NCBI RefSeq assembly: GCF_900129795.1
Contig: NZ_FQWW01000006.1
Span: forward strand, 1 to 64,000
Direction: 5' to 3'
Source of the DNA: Flavobacterium sp. CF108
Lineage (GTDB): Bacteria; Bacteroidota; Bacteroidia; Flavobacteriales; Flavobacteriaceae
Length of the DNA: 64,000 bases
In this document: positions 8,153 to 16,351 of the stretch, piece after piece
How the letters are laid out: every line of letters begins with the position of its first letter
How positions within the stretch are numbered: the stretch's first letter is position 1
Notes under the pieces: model-generated
Database searches by the model: none
Seen by the model: only the letters and a program-made list of their open reading frames with translations
Told to the model about the DNA's origin: nothing
Made by a program: the position numbers and the translations under genes

Positions 8153-9325
8153 ATGATAAAAATGCAGCAAACCATGCGATGGTTCGGGCCAAATGACAAA
8201 GTAAGTTTGATAGACATCAAACAAGCCGGAGCAACAGGAATTGTAACCGCTTTGCATCAAATTCCGGTTGGTGATGTCTGGACAATTGCTGATATCAAAG
8301 AAAGACAGGAAATTATTCGAAATTACGGATTAGAATGGACTGTGGTTGAAAGTCTCCCAGTTCACGAAGAAATAAAAAGAGCCTCAGGAAATTATCTGCA
8401 ATACATTGAAAATTACAAAATCAGTTTGCGAAACCTGGCAGAATGCGGGATCAAAATCATAACCTACAATTTCATGCCGATTCTGGATTGGGTACGCACG
8501 AATCATAATTTTATTAACGAAGACGGAAGCAAAGCACTGTTGTACAATCAGGATGCTTTTACCTATTTTGATGTTTTTCTTTTAAAAAGACCAAACGCCG
8601 AAAAGGATTATTCTGAAGTTCAAAAACAAAACGCACTGCATTTTGGAAACAAACTTTCAGAATCAGAAAAAGCATTATTGTTTAAAAATGTTCTATTAGG
8701 ATTGCCAGGAAGTACGATCAACTTTACGGCAGAACAGATTTTGTCTTTATTAAATAATTACGCCAATATTGATAACGAAAAACTAAGAGAAAATCTCATT
8801 TATTTTTTATCAGAAGTTGCTCCGGTCGCAGAAGAAACAGGTTCAAAATTAGCAATTCATCCAGACGATCCGCCGTTTTCGGTTTTAGGACTTCCGAGAA
8901 TTGTTTCAACAGAAGCTGATTTAAAAGCCATTTTTAATGCCGTTCCATCAACATCAAACGGATTGTGCTATTGTACAGGTTCATTAAGTGCCGACCCGAA
9001 AAATAATCTGGAGAAAATAATAGACGATTTTGGAGACCGAATTCACTTTTTGCACCTTCGAAATACCATCCGCGAAAGCGAAACTATTTTTAGGGAATCA
9101 GAACATTTAAATGGTGATGTTAATATGGAAGTTATGGTAGAGAAATTATTATTGTTAATGAACAAAACAAAAATAAGTCTGCCAATGCGCCCCGATCATG
9201 GTTTCCTGCATTCGGTTGATGAAGCGACAGAAACGTATCCGGGATATTCATTGACAGGAAGATTAAAAGGTCTTGCTGAGTTACGGGGACTAGAAATGGG
9301 AATTGCTTTTAAATTGAATTTGTAA
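8153..9325 (+). CDS. uxuA: mannonate dehydratase
   Basis: A 390-residue cytoplasmic enzyme of full UxuA length. Recognition rests on the N-terminus (QQTMRWFGPNDKVSL, close to E. coli UxuA), the ITYNFMPILDWVRT segment, AIHPDDPP with a metal-ligand His, GLCYCTGSL, HFLHLRN and the MRPDHG motif near the end. It dehydrates D-mannonate to 2-keto-3-deoxy-D-gluconate. The start is uncertain: ATGs at 8132, 8153 and 8162 are in frame. The first lies inside the palindromic repeat, while the last aligns best with known N-termini. It works with the upstream SDR on glucuronate freed by GH67 and GH115. The uronate isomerase that should precede them is not in the window. Confidence 0.95.
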   Translation: MIKMQQTMRWFGPNDKVSLIDIKQAGATGIVTALHQIPVGDVWTIADIKERQEIIRNYGLEWTVVESLPVHEEIKRASGNYLQYIENYKISLRNLAECGIKIITYNFMPILDWVRTNHNFINEDGSKALLYNQDAFTYFDVFLLKRPNAEKDYSEVQKQNALHFGNKLSESEKALLFKNVLLGLPGSTINFTAEQILSLLNNYANIDNEKLRENLIYFLSEVAPVAEETGSKLAIHPDDPPFSVLGLPRIVSTEADLKAIFNAVPSTSNGLCYCTGSLSADPKNNLEKIIDDFGDRIHFLHLRNTIRESETIFRESEHLNGDVNMEVMVEKLLLLMNKTKISLPMRPDHGFLHSVDEATETYPGYSLTGRLKGLAELRGLEMGIAFKLNL

Positions 9326-9368
9326 TTATTCTAAAAAATGCAAAAGTGTTTAGTGCCGAAAATTTCTC

Positions 9369-9442
9369 GCAAAGACGCTAAGTCGCAAAGTTTTATTATA
9401 AAGGCTTAAAAAGGAAGAAACTTGGCGACTTAGCGTCTTTGC
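9369..9442. repeat. 25-bp inverted repeat between uxuA and GH115
   Basis: The arm at 9369-9393 (GCAAAGACGCTAAGTCGC...) is inverted at 9418-9442 with one mismatch. It belongs to the same family as the repeat at 8072-8136, giving two hairpins of one family on either side of uxuA. Confidence 0.82.
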
Positions 9443-9487
9443 AAGATTAAAAAGAATAGATTAAATGAAAAACTTTGACTTTGTTCT

Positions 9488-12079
9488 ATGTGTTTAAAAA
9501 TCAAACTATCGCATCTGATTTTATCGCTTTTCCTCATCGGATTAAGTACAAAATCGTATGCCATAAATCCAGAGAAATACATAGTAAATCAGGCTTCCGC
9601 CGAAAACTTTCCTTTGGTTTCAAAAGGAAAAACAGCTTCCATTTTAGTAAGTTCAACTGATTTTTCAGGCGTTTTAAAAGTTGCAGGATATTTAGAAAAT
9701 GACATTTTTCAGGTTTCAGATTTGCATCCAAAAAGAATCAATAAAATTTCTGAAGCAGAAGATTTTGTGGTTATTATTGGAACTTTAGGAAAAAGTGAAA
9801 TTATCGATCAATTGGCGAAAGAAGGTAAAATTAACGCAAACGAACTTCGTGGAAAATGGGAAAAATTCACCACTCAAATTATCGAAAATCCTTTTAAAGG
9901 AATCAAAAAAGCATTGGTAATTGCAGGTTCAGACAAAAGAGGAACGATTTACGGAATCTACGATTTATCGAATCAAATAGGCGTTTCACCTTGGTATTTT
10001 TGGGCGGATGTTCCAGTGAAAAAACAATCAGAATTGCATGTTTTGCCCGGAATTCATTCGCAGGGAGAACCAAAAGTAAAATATAGAGGAATTTTTATAA
10101 ATGACGAAGCTCCAGCTTTATCTGGCTGGGCATTTGAGAAATTTGGCGGATTTAATTCGAAATTCTACGATAAAGTTTTTGAATTGATTCTGCGAATGAA
10201 AGGCAATTATTTATGGCCGGCAATGTGGGGCAGAATGTTTTATGTAGAAGATGCGCAGAATGCTGTTTTGGCAAACGAATACGGAATCGTAATGGGAACT
10301 TCGCACCACGAACCGTTAGCAAGAGCGCATGCCGAATGGGGAAAAGCAAACGGAAAATGGGATTTTAATACCAATTCAGAAGCTTTGATTAAGTTTTGGA
10401 AAGACGGTATTAAAAGAATGGGAAACAAAGAAACCATTGTAACCGTTGGAATGCGAGGCGACGGCGACGAGCCGATGACAGAAGGAACGGCAATTGGTTT
10501 ATTAGAAAATATCGTAAAAACGCAAAGAAATATTATTGTAGAAGTAACGAAAAAGCTTGCTGAAGAAACGCCACAAATGTGGGCGCTTTACAAAGAAGTT
10601 CAGGATTATTACGACAAAGGAATGACGGTTCCCGATGATATTACGCTTTTACTTTGCGATGATAACTGGGGAAATATTCGCAAATTGCCGGAACTCGATT
10701 CAAAACCAAGAAAAGGCGGTTACGGAATTTACTATCATTACGATTATGTAGGCGGACCAAGAAATTATAAATGGATAAACACAAACCAAATTGAACGAGT
10801 TTGGGAACAAATGGATTTAGCGTATCAATACGGCGTTGATAAAATATGGATTGTAAATGTGGGCGACATTAAACCAATGGAATTTCCAATAGAATTTTTC
10901 TTAGATATGGCATGGAATCCAGAAAAGTTTAATGCCGGAAATTTAGATCAATATTATGTGAATTGGGCAAAAGAAAATTTTGGAGATCAAAGCACAACTG
11001 ATATAGCCGAGATTTTAAAATTATATACTAAATATAATTCCAGAAGAAAACCTGAATTGCTAGATTCAAAAACCTACAGCATCACCAATTATAATGAAGC
11101 AGATCGAGTTGTTGCAGACTATCAAAGATTAGTTGAAAAAGCCAATTCAATCAACGAAAATTTGAAACCGGAATATAAAGATGCTTTTTATCAATTGGTT
11201 TTGTTTCCTGTTTTGGCGAGTGCCAATTTAAATGAATTGTATGTTGCGGCGGCTAAAAATCAGTTGTATGCAAGTCAGGGAAATGCTATTGCAAATGTGT
11301 ATGCTGAAAAAGTAAAAGAATTATTTAAAAAAGACAGTCTGCTGACGAATTATTACCATATCAAATTAGCCAACGGAAAATGGAATCATATGATGTCGCA
11401 AACACATATTGGTTATGATAATTGGCAGCAGCGGGATAAAAATGTAATTCCGAAAACAAAAACAATTGAGGTAACAAAGATTGTTGCTGTCGATTTTCCA
11501 AAGGCTGAAACATCGATTAATAAAAATAGAGATTTAGATCATGTTTGTGGTTTTGTTGAGGACAACGGTTACATTTCAATAGAAAGTAAAAATTATTCTA
11601 AAGCGATAAATTCGGATGCAGTAAAATGGACCATAATTCCAAATCTTGGTAAAACAGAATCAGGTGTTACGATCAAACCTTCGAATATTAAACCGATTGA
11701 AGTTTCGGAAAATTCACCAAGATTAGAATATGACGTTCATTTTTTCAGTAAAGGAAAGATAAAAGTAAATGCCTATTTTTCGCCAACAATCAATTTTAAA
11801 ATCGGAGATGGCCTGAAATACGGAATTGGTTTTGATGATGAAAAACCACAAATTATGAACCTCAACGCAGATTCTTCAGAGAAAGCCTGGGCTGAATCTG
11901 TTGCGAACAATATCAAAATAATAACCTCGACGCATCAAATCGAAAATTCAGGAAATCATGTTTTGAAAATTTATGCCGTTGATCCGGCTTTAGTACTCCA
12001 AAAAATTGTAATTGAGATGGAAGAAGGAAAAGTTTTGGAGTCGTATTTGGGGCCGCCGGAGAGTTTTAGAAAAGAGTAA
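9488..12079 (+). CDS. GH115 xylan alpha-1,2-glucuronidase, exported
   Basis: An 863-residue secreted enzyme with a signal peptide at residues ~1-25. Diagnostic GH115 blocks are YRGIFINDEAPALSGWAFEK near residue 199, MKGNYLWPAMWGRMFY near 237, GIVMGTSHHEPLARAHAEW, TVGMRGDGDEPM and YYHYDYVGGPRNYKW. The C-terminal ~200 residues look like the accessory beta-rich domain usual in the family. GH115 enzymes can remove (4-O-methyl)glucuronate from internal as well as terminal xyloses, which complements GH67. The gene sits between uxuA and a GH10 xylanase on one strand. No C-terminal sorting domain of type IX secretion is evident, so the protein may be periplasmic. Confidence 0.95.
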   Translation: MCLKIKLSHLILSLFLIGLSTKSYAINPEKYIVNQASAENFPLVSKGKTASILVSSTDFSGVLKVAGYLENDIFQVSDLHPKRINKISEAEDFVVIIGTLGKSEIIDQLAKEGKINANELRGKWEKFTTQIIENPFKGIKKALVIAGSDKRGTIYGIYDLSNQIGVSPWYFWADVPVKKQSELHVLPGIHSQGEPKVKYRGIFINDEAPALSGWAFEKFGGFNSKFYDKVFELILRMKGNYLWPAMWGRMFYVEDAQNAVLANEYGIVMGTSHHEPLARAHAEWGKANGKWDFNTNSEALIKFWKDGIKRMGNKETIVTVGMRGDGDEPMTEGTAIGLLENIVKTQRNIIVEVTKKLAEETPQMWALYKEVQDYYDKGMTVPDDITLLLCDDNWGNIRKLPELDSKPRKGGYGIYYHYDYVGGPRNYKWINTNQIERVWEQMDLAYQYGVDKIWIVNVGDIKPMEFPIEFFLDMAWNPEKFNAGNLDQYYVNWAKENFGDQSTTDIAEILKLYTKYNSRRKPELLDSKTYSITNYNEADRVVADYQRLVEKANSINENLKPEYKDAFYQLVLFPVLASANLNELYVAAAKNQLYASQGNAIANVYAEKVKELFKKDSLLTNYYHIKLANGKWNHMMSQTHIGYDNWQQRDKNVIPKTKTIEVTKIVAVDFPKAETSINKNRDLDHVCGFVEDNGYISIESKNYSKAINSDAVKWTIIPNLGKTESGVTIKPSNIKPIEVSENSPRLEYDVHFFSKGKIKVNAYFSPTINFKIGDGLKYGIGFDDEKPQIMNLNADSSEKAWAESVANNIKIITSTHQIENSGNHVLKIYAVDPALVLQKIVIEMEEGKVLESYLGPPESFRKE

Positions 12080-12160
12080 TAACGTTCTGTTTGTTATTCC
12101 GAGGAACGAAGGAATCGCATTAGAAACTCTACAAAGATTGGTGATTTTCATTGCGTATTT

Positions 12161-12193
12161 AGACCTGACAGGTTTTAAAAACCTGTCAGGTCT
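12161..12193. repeat. short palindrome, copy 1 of the GACCTGACAGG family
   Basis: AGACCTGACAGGTTT at 12161-12175 pairs perfectly with 12179-12193, leaving a 3-base loop. An identical-stem copy occurs at 20200-20232 after xylA. The preceding ~75 bases (12087-12160) share words with the element at 20595-20693. Confidence 0.85.
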
Positions 12194-12232
12194 CCGTTGA
12201 GAAAAAACTATTAACTATTAAACCAAAAATAT

Positions 12233-13342
12233 ATGAAATTTATTAAACCTTATTTGTTTGCCGTCACGACTTTGCTGACTGTAAGCTGTACATCACAGAA
12301 AGAAACTACTTCATTAAAAGATGTTTACAAAAACGACTTTTATATCGGTACAGCTTTAAGTGCAGATCAAATTGAAGAAAAAGATGCAAAAGTAGATTCA
12401 TTAATTAAGAAGGAATTTAATGCAATCACGCCGGAAAATATCATGAAATCGATGTTCATGCATCCGCAAAAAGATAAATACGATTTTGCTTTATCGGATA
12501 AATTTGTGACTTATGGAGAGAAGAATAAAATGTTTATTCATGGGCATACTTTGATATGGCACAGTCAATTAGCGCCCTGGATGGAAAAAATAGCGGATAG
12601 TACAGAAATGAAAGCTTTTATGAAAGATCATATTACAACGATTGTTTCAAAATATAAAGGCAGAATCAATTCGTGGGATGTGGTAAACGAAGCTTTAAAC
12701 GATGATGGAACTTTGCGACAATCTGTTTTTTTGAAAACGCTTGGCGAAAAATACCTTGTTGATGCTTTTAAACTGGCAGAAAAAGCCGACCCAAAAGCAG
12801 AATTGTATTACAACGATTATAATATCGAAGAACCAGCAAAAAGAGCCGGAGCAATTGCTTTAATCAAAAAAATAAAAGCAGCAGGAGGAAAGGTTGACGG
12901 TGTTGGTATTCAGGGGCATTGGAGATTGCAGAGCCCGTCGATTGAAGAAATTGAAAAAAGTATCTTAGAATATTCGGCATTAGGAATTAAAGTTGCTTTT
13001 ACAGAATTGGATATTACTGTGCTGCCAAATCCGTGGGATTTAAAAGGTGCCGATGTAAATCAGAAATTTGAAGGAAGTGCGAAAATGAATCCATATCCTA
13101 AATCATTGCCGGATTCAGTTCAGACGCAACTGGCAGAACGTTACGCATCGATTTTTAAACTATTTTTAAAGCATAAAGACAAAATCAGTCGTGTTACTTT
13201 TTGGGGCGTTTATGACGGACAATCATGGTTAAATGACTGGCCGATAAAAGGAAGAACCAATTATCCGCTTCCTTTTGATGCAGCTTTAAAGCATAAACAA
13301 GCTTACGATAGCATTTTAAAGTTGAAGAAAACGGAAGAATAA
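12233..13342 (+). CDS. GH10 endo-1,4-beta-xylanase, lipoprotein
   Basis: A 369-residue single-domain GH10 enzyme. The N-terminus (MKFIKPYLFAVTTLLTVSC) is a lipoprotein signal with Cys19 as the lipidation site. The barrel contains NAITPENIMK near residue 64, the HTLIWHSQ segment near 104, the acid/base Glu153 in WDVVNEALND and the nucleophile Glu258 in FTELDITVLP. The WGVYDGQSWLNDWP motif lies near the end. It hydrolyses internal beta-1,4 bonds of xylan or longer xylooligosaccharides, probably at the outer membrane or in the periplasm. It closes the GH67-SDR-uxuA-GH115 run and precedes the symporter unit, from which it is separated by two operator copies and a long inverted repeat. Confidence 0.96.
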   Translation: MKFIKPYLFAVTTLLTVSCTSQKETTSLKDVYKNDFYIGTALSADQIEEKDAKVDSLIKKEFNAITPENIMKSMFMHPQKDKYDFALSDKFVTYGEKNKMFIHGHTLIWHSQLAPWMEKIADSTEMKAFMKDHITTIVSKYKGRINSWDVVNEALNDDGTLRQSVFLKTLGEKYLVDAFKLAEKADPKAELYYNDYNIEEPAKRAGAIALIKKIKAAGGKVDGVGIQGHWRLQSPSIEEIEKSILEYSALGIKVAFTELDITVLPNPWDLKGADVNQKFEGSAKMNPYPKSLPDSVQTQLAERYASIFKLFLKHKDKISRVTFWGVYDGQSWLNDWPIKGRTNYPLPFDAALKHKQAYDSILKLKKTEE

Positions 13343-13377
13343 TGAGTTAAAATGGCTTTGAATTAAAATATTATTAA

Positions 13378-13387
13378 CAATCGGTTG
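13378..13387 (-). promoter_or_regulatory. LacI-type operator 2
   Basis: CAATCGGTTG, the reverse complement of CAACCGATTG, 36 bp after the GH10 stop and 78 bp (centre to centre) before operator 3. It is the upstream member of a pair ahead of the symporter gene. Confidence 0.6.
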
Positions 13388-13418
13388 TTTTAAAAAATAT
13401 TCTTGAAATAAAGTAAAG

Positions 13419-13465
13419 TAAATTTGCGTAATATGTTTTTTTGTATAATTTTACACAACCGATTG
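13419..13465 (+). promoter_or_regulatory. LacI-type operator 3 with overlapping promoter elements
   Basis: CAACCGATTG lies at 13456-13465. Upstream, TTTG at 13423-13426 is spaced 19 nt from TAATTTTA (13446-13453), a 7/8 match to TAnnTTTG, so the operator would sit on the transcription start. An alternative -7 box, TAAATTTG at 13419-13426, overlaps that -33 element. Either way the operator lies just downstream of a promoter for the symporter gene. Confidence 0.55.
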
Positions 13466-13484
13466 TTTTAATCACAATTCGTTT

Positions 13485-13574
13485 TCCTGCAAGGTTTTCA
13501 AAACCTTGTAGGTATATTTGAGAGGGGTATTATAAAACAATTTAAACCTACAAGGTTTTGAAAACCTTGCAGGA
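13485..13574. repeat. 29-bp perfect inverted repeat before the symporter gene
   Basis: The arm at 13485-13513 (TCCTGCAAGGTTTTCAAAAC...) is perfectly inverted at 13546-13574. Each arm also contains the small palindrome AAGGTTTTCAAAACCTT. The same element, with one mismatch, recurs at 52811-52916. It would form part of the symporter mRNA leader. Confidence 0.9.
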
Positions 13575-13597
13575 ACTAACTAACCACAAACCACAAA

Positions 13598-15031
13598 ATG
13601 AATAACATTTCACAAAAATTATCCATCAAAGAAAAAATTGGATACAGCTTAGGAGACTTGGCTGCTAATTTAGTTTTTCAAACTTTGATGACCTATCTGG
13701 CTTATTTCTACACCGATATTTACGGATTATCGCCAACCGATTCTTCTATTATCATGTTGATTGTGGGTTTAGTTGCGGCTTTTATTTTTAATCCTATTAT
13801 TGGGGTTTTAGCAGATAGAACCAGTACCAAATGGGGAAAATTCAGACCGTGGATTTTGGCAACTGCAATTCCGCTTGGCGTGGTTGCTTTATTGGCGTTT
13901 TCAACTCCTGATTTCTCTTATAAAGGAAAAGTTATTTATGCCGTTGTAACCTATACTTTATTATTGCTTTTTTATGCAGGAAATAATCTGCCGTATTCTG
14001 CTTTAAGCGGTGTAATTACAGGCGATATGTCCGAAAGAAACAGTATGTCATCGTATCGTTTTGTGGCAGTTATGTTTGCGCAGTTTTTTGTTCAGGTTTT
14101 TATGCTCGGCATTATAAAAAGTGCGGGAAATGGAGACAAAGCAATTGGTATCGAAAAAGTAATGACAGTTTTGGCTATCATTGGAACTATCATGCTTTTA
14201 ATCACATTTTTGACGACAAAAGAAAGAATCATTCCGAAGCCGGAACAAAAATCAAGTGTAAAAGAAGATTTAAGCGATTTGGTCAAAAACAGACCGTGGA
14301 TAATTATGCTTTCGCTTACGACTTTGGTTTTTATTACGCTGGCAATGAAAGGTGGTTCGTATGTGTATTATTTTGAAAACTATGTAGATAAAGAACAATT
14401 GGCGATTTTTATTCAACCGATTTTAGATACTTTATCAAATATAGGTTTGAATCATTTTGGAAATGATCCTGTTTCAGCCGGATTCGGATTATTTAATGCG
14501 GGAGGAATTATCTTTATGATTGTGGGAATTACATTGTCTAAAAACCTGGCCGATAAATACGGAAAACGAAATATTTTCGGATTGTTTTTATTCATTTCGA
14601 CATTGTTTATTATCGCTTTTTATTTCTTCCCGTCAACTTCGATAAGCTTCATGTTTTTCTCTCAAATCTTACACGGGTTTTTCTACGGAATCACAATCCC
14701 GATTCTTTGGGCGATGATTGCCGATGTTGCAGATTATTCGGAATGGTTAAATAACCGCCGCGCTACAGCCATTATTTTCTCTGCCATGATGGTAGGTTTA
14801 AAAGCCGGATTAAGTATTGGAGGCGCATTAACAACATTATTTTTAGGATATTTTCATTACACGCCAAATTCTTCCGTACAGACAGAAACTGCAATAAACG
14901 GAATCAAATTATTGGTCAGCATTTTTCCTGCAATTCCATTTTTAATTGGAGCCGGATTATTGTTTTTCTATAAAATCAATAAACAAATGGAAGTGCAGAT
15001 CGAAACCGAATTAAAAGAAAGAAGAACTTAA
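13598..15031 (+). CDS. GPH-family (glycoside-pentoside-hexuronide) sugar:cation symporter
   Basis: A 477-residue inner-membrane protein with about 12 hydrophobic segments. The GPH signature is clear at the N-terminus: KIGYSLGDLAANLVFQTLMTYLAYFYTDIYG, then NPIIGVLADRTSTKWGKFRPWIL near residue 70. The second half starts around residue 230 (NRPWIIMLSLTTL) and holds MIADVADYSEWLNNRRATAI near 385. Such transporters bring xylobiose, xylooligosaccharides, xylosides or hexuronides across the inner membrane with Na+ or H+. The next gene, 23 bp downstream, is a cytoplasmic GH43, so imported xylobiose or short xylooligosaccharides are the likely cargo. An internal insert at residues ~265-295 between helices is longer than usual. 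Confidence 0.9.
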   Translation: MNNISQKLSIKEKIGYSLGDLAANLVFQTLMTYLAYFYTDIYGLSPTDSSIIMLIVGLVAAFIFNPIIGVLADRTSTKWGKFRPWILATAIPLGVVALLAFSTPDFSYKGKVIYAVVTYTLLLLFYAGNNLPYSALSGVITGDMSERNSMSSYRFVAVMFAQFFVQVFMLGIIKSAGNGDKAIGIEKVMTVLAIIGTIMLLITFLTTKERIIPKPEQKSSVKEDLSDLVKNRPWIIMLSLTTLVFITLAMKGGSYVYYFENYVDKEQLAIFIQPILDTLSNIGLNHFGNDPVSAGFGLFNAGGIIFMIVGITLSKNLADKYGKRNIFGLFLFISTLFIIAFYFFPSTSISFMFFSQILHGFFYGITIPILWAMIADVADYSEWLNNRRATAIIFSAMMVGLKAGLSIGGALTTLFLGYFHYTPNSSVQTETAINGIKLLVSIFPAIPFLIGAGLLFFYKINKQMEVQIETELKERRT

Positions 15032-15054
15032 TTATTTAAAACCAAGATATTACT

Positions 15055-16089
15055 ATGCCTGAAGATAGCATTGAACAAATTAATTTCGAGGAAATTAATG
15101 AACTGGCGATTTCAAAGCCTTTAGTTTCTCACATTTATACGGCCGATCCGTCGGCGCATGTATTTAATGGTAAAATTTATATTTATCCGTCACATGATAT
15201 CGATGCCGGAATTCCGTTTAACGATAACGGAGATCATTTCGGGATGGAAGATTACCACGTTTTTTCGATGGAAAGTATTTCATCAAAGGCCGTTGATAAT
15301 GGCGTTGCATTGCACGTAAAAGATGTTGCCTGGGCCGAAAAACAAATGTGGGCTCCAGACGCAGCACAGAAAAATGGAAAGTATTATTTGTATTTCCCTG
15401 CCAAACGTGCTAATGGGATTTTCCAGATTGGAGTTGCCGTTGGAGATTCTCCTGCAGGACCTTTCAAGTCGGAGCCAGATGCGATAAAAGGAAGTTACAG
15501 TATTGATCCGGCAGTTTTTGAAGATGAAGATGGTAAACATTATATTTATTTTGGCGGAATCTGGGGCGGACAGCTGCAGAAATACAGAAATAATAAATAC
15601 GATCAAGAGAATGAAGAACCTTCTGGAAACGAACCTGCTTTAGGGCCAATTGTAGCTTTACTTCGAGATGATATGCTGGAGTTTGCAGAAGATCCAAAAG
15701 AGATTAAAATTCTGGATGAAAACGGAGAAATGCTGCTGGCTGGAGATAATGCCCGTCGTTTTTTTGAAGCTTCGTGGGTTCATAAATACAGCGGAAAATA
15801 TTATTTCTCGTATTCAACAGGAGATACACATTTTATTTGTTATGCAATTGGTGACAATCCGTATGGGCCGTTTACGTATCAGGGAAGAATTTTGAATCCG
15901 GTTGTGGGCTGGACTTCGCATCATTCTATTTGTGAGGTTGAAAACGAATGGTATTTGTTTTATCACGATTCGAGTTTGTCAAAAGGCGTAACACATTTAA
16001 GAAGTATGAAAGTAACTAAAATCGATTATCTGGAAGATGGTTCGATTGTTACGATTGATCCGTATGGGATAAGAAGATTGATAGATTAA
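15055..16089 (+). CDS. GH43 beta-xylosidase/alpha-arabinofuranosidase, cytoplasmic
   Basis: A 344-residue GH43 five-bladed beta-propeller with no signal peptide, hence cytoplasmic. The general-base Asp lies in YTADPSAHVF near residue 31, with IYIYPSHD just after. The pKa-modulating Asp is probably in GSYSIDPAVFEDEDG near residue 149, and the acid Glu in RRFFEASWVHKYSG near 238. It resembles the GH43 subfamily around Bacteroides intracellular xylosidases. It is coupled to the symporter gene (23 bp), so its job is most likely to split imported xylobiose or arabinosylated short oligosaccharides to monomers for XylA. The choice between xylosidase and arabinofuranosidase cannot be made from motifs alone. 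Confidence 0.9.
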   Translation: MPEDSIEQINFEEINELAISKPLVSHIYTADPSAHVFNGKIYIYPSHDIDAGIPFNDNGDHFGMEDYHVFSMESISSKAVDNGVALHVKDVAWAEKQMWAPDAAQKNGKYYLYFPAKRANGIFQIGVAVGDSPAGPFKSEPDAIKGSYSIDPAVFEDEDGKHYIYFGGIWGGQLQKYRNNKYDQENEEPSGNEPALGPIVALLRDDMLEFAEDPKEIKILDENGEMLLAGDNARRFFEASWVHKYSGKYYFSYSTGDTHFICYAIGDNPYGPFTYQGRILNPVVGWTSHHSICEVENEWYLFYHDSSLSKGVTHLRSMKVTKIDYLEDGSIVTIDPYGIRRLID

Positions 16090-16108
16090 AAAAATTTCAT
16101 AAAAAATA

Positions 16109-16118
16109 CAATCGGTTG
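16109..16118 (-). promoter_or_regulatory. LacI-type operator 4
   Basis: CAATCGGTTG, 19 bp after the GH43 stop and 234 bp before the GntR-type regulator gene. It may control the regulator-xylB-xylA unit. Confidence 0.55.
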
Positions 16119-16149
16119 TGTTGATTTTGCTGTTCCTTGTAAGGTTGGT

Positions 16150-16240
16150 TTGCGTGAGGGATAGAAGTGGAAAGCCCGCAGCCTGACGAAGGAAGTGCGA
16201 GGACTTGAAACGGATAGCCCGACCCGGAGGGGCACGCCCA
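16150..16240 (+). ncRNA. GC-rich structured intergenic element, possible RNA motif
   Basis: About 90 bases, clearly more GC-rich than the surroundings. GCGTG at 16152-16156 can pair with CACGC at 16233-16237. Inside, GGG...GCCC segments and AAGTGCGAGGACTT (4-bp stem with a short loop) suggest further helices. Sequences of this type are repeated between genes in many flavobacterial genomes; it may correspond to the Flavo-1 RNA motif, but I could not test that. It lies in the leader of the GntR-type regulator gene. Confidence 0.45.
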
Positions 16241-16330
16241 AAGTATTATTTTGAATGGAATAAAAAGATAACAATTTTTAATGTAAAAGTATTTTTTTAT
16301 AAAAGACAATTAATTACTTTAGCAAACCAT

Positions 16331-16350
16331 AACAGAACGGAACAGAACGG
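16331..16350 (+). repeat. 10-bp tandem repeat at the GntR-type gene start
   Basis: AACAGAACGG occurs twice in direct tandem and ends one base before the ATG at 16352. It could be an autoregulatory binding site or simply part of the ribosome-binding region. No other copy was seen in the window. Confidence 0.6.
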
Positions 16351-16351
16351 T

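Noticed and set aside
9475..9660. Short plus-strand frame overlapping the GH115 start
   Set aside because: Out of frame with the GH115 signal peptide and lost within it.
16205..16351. N-terminal extension of the GntR-type regulator
   Set aside because: The extra 49 codons translate the GC-rich structured element and an AT-rich leader; the GntR domain begins just after the ATG at 16352.
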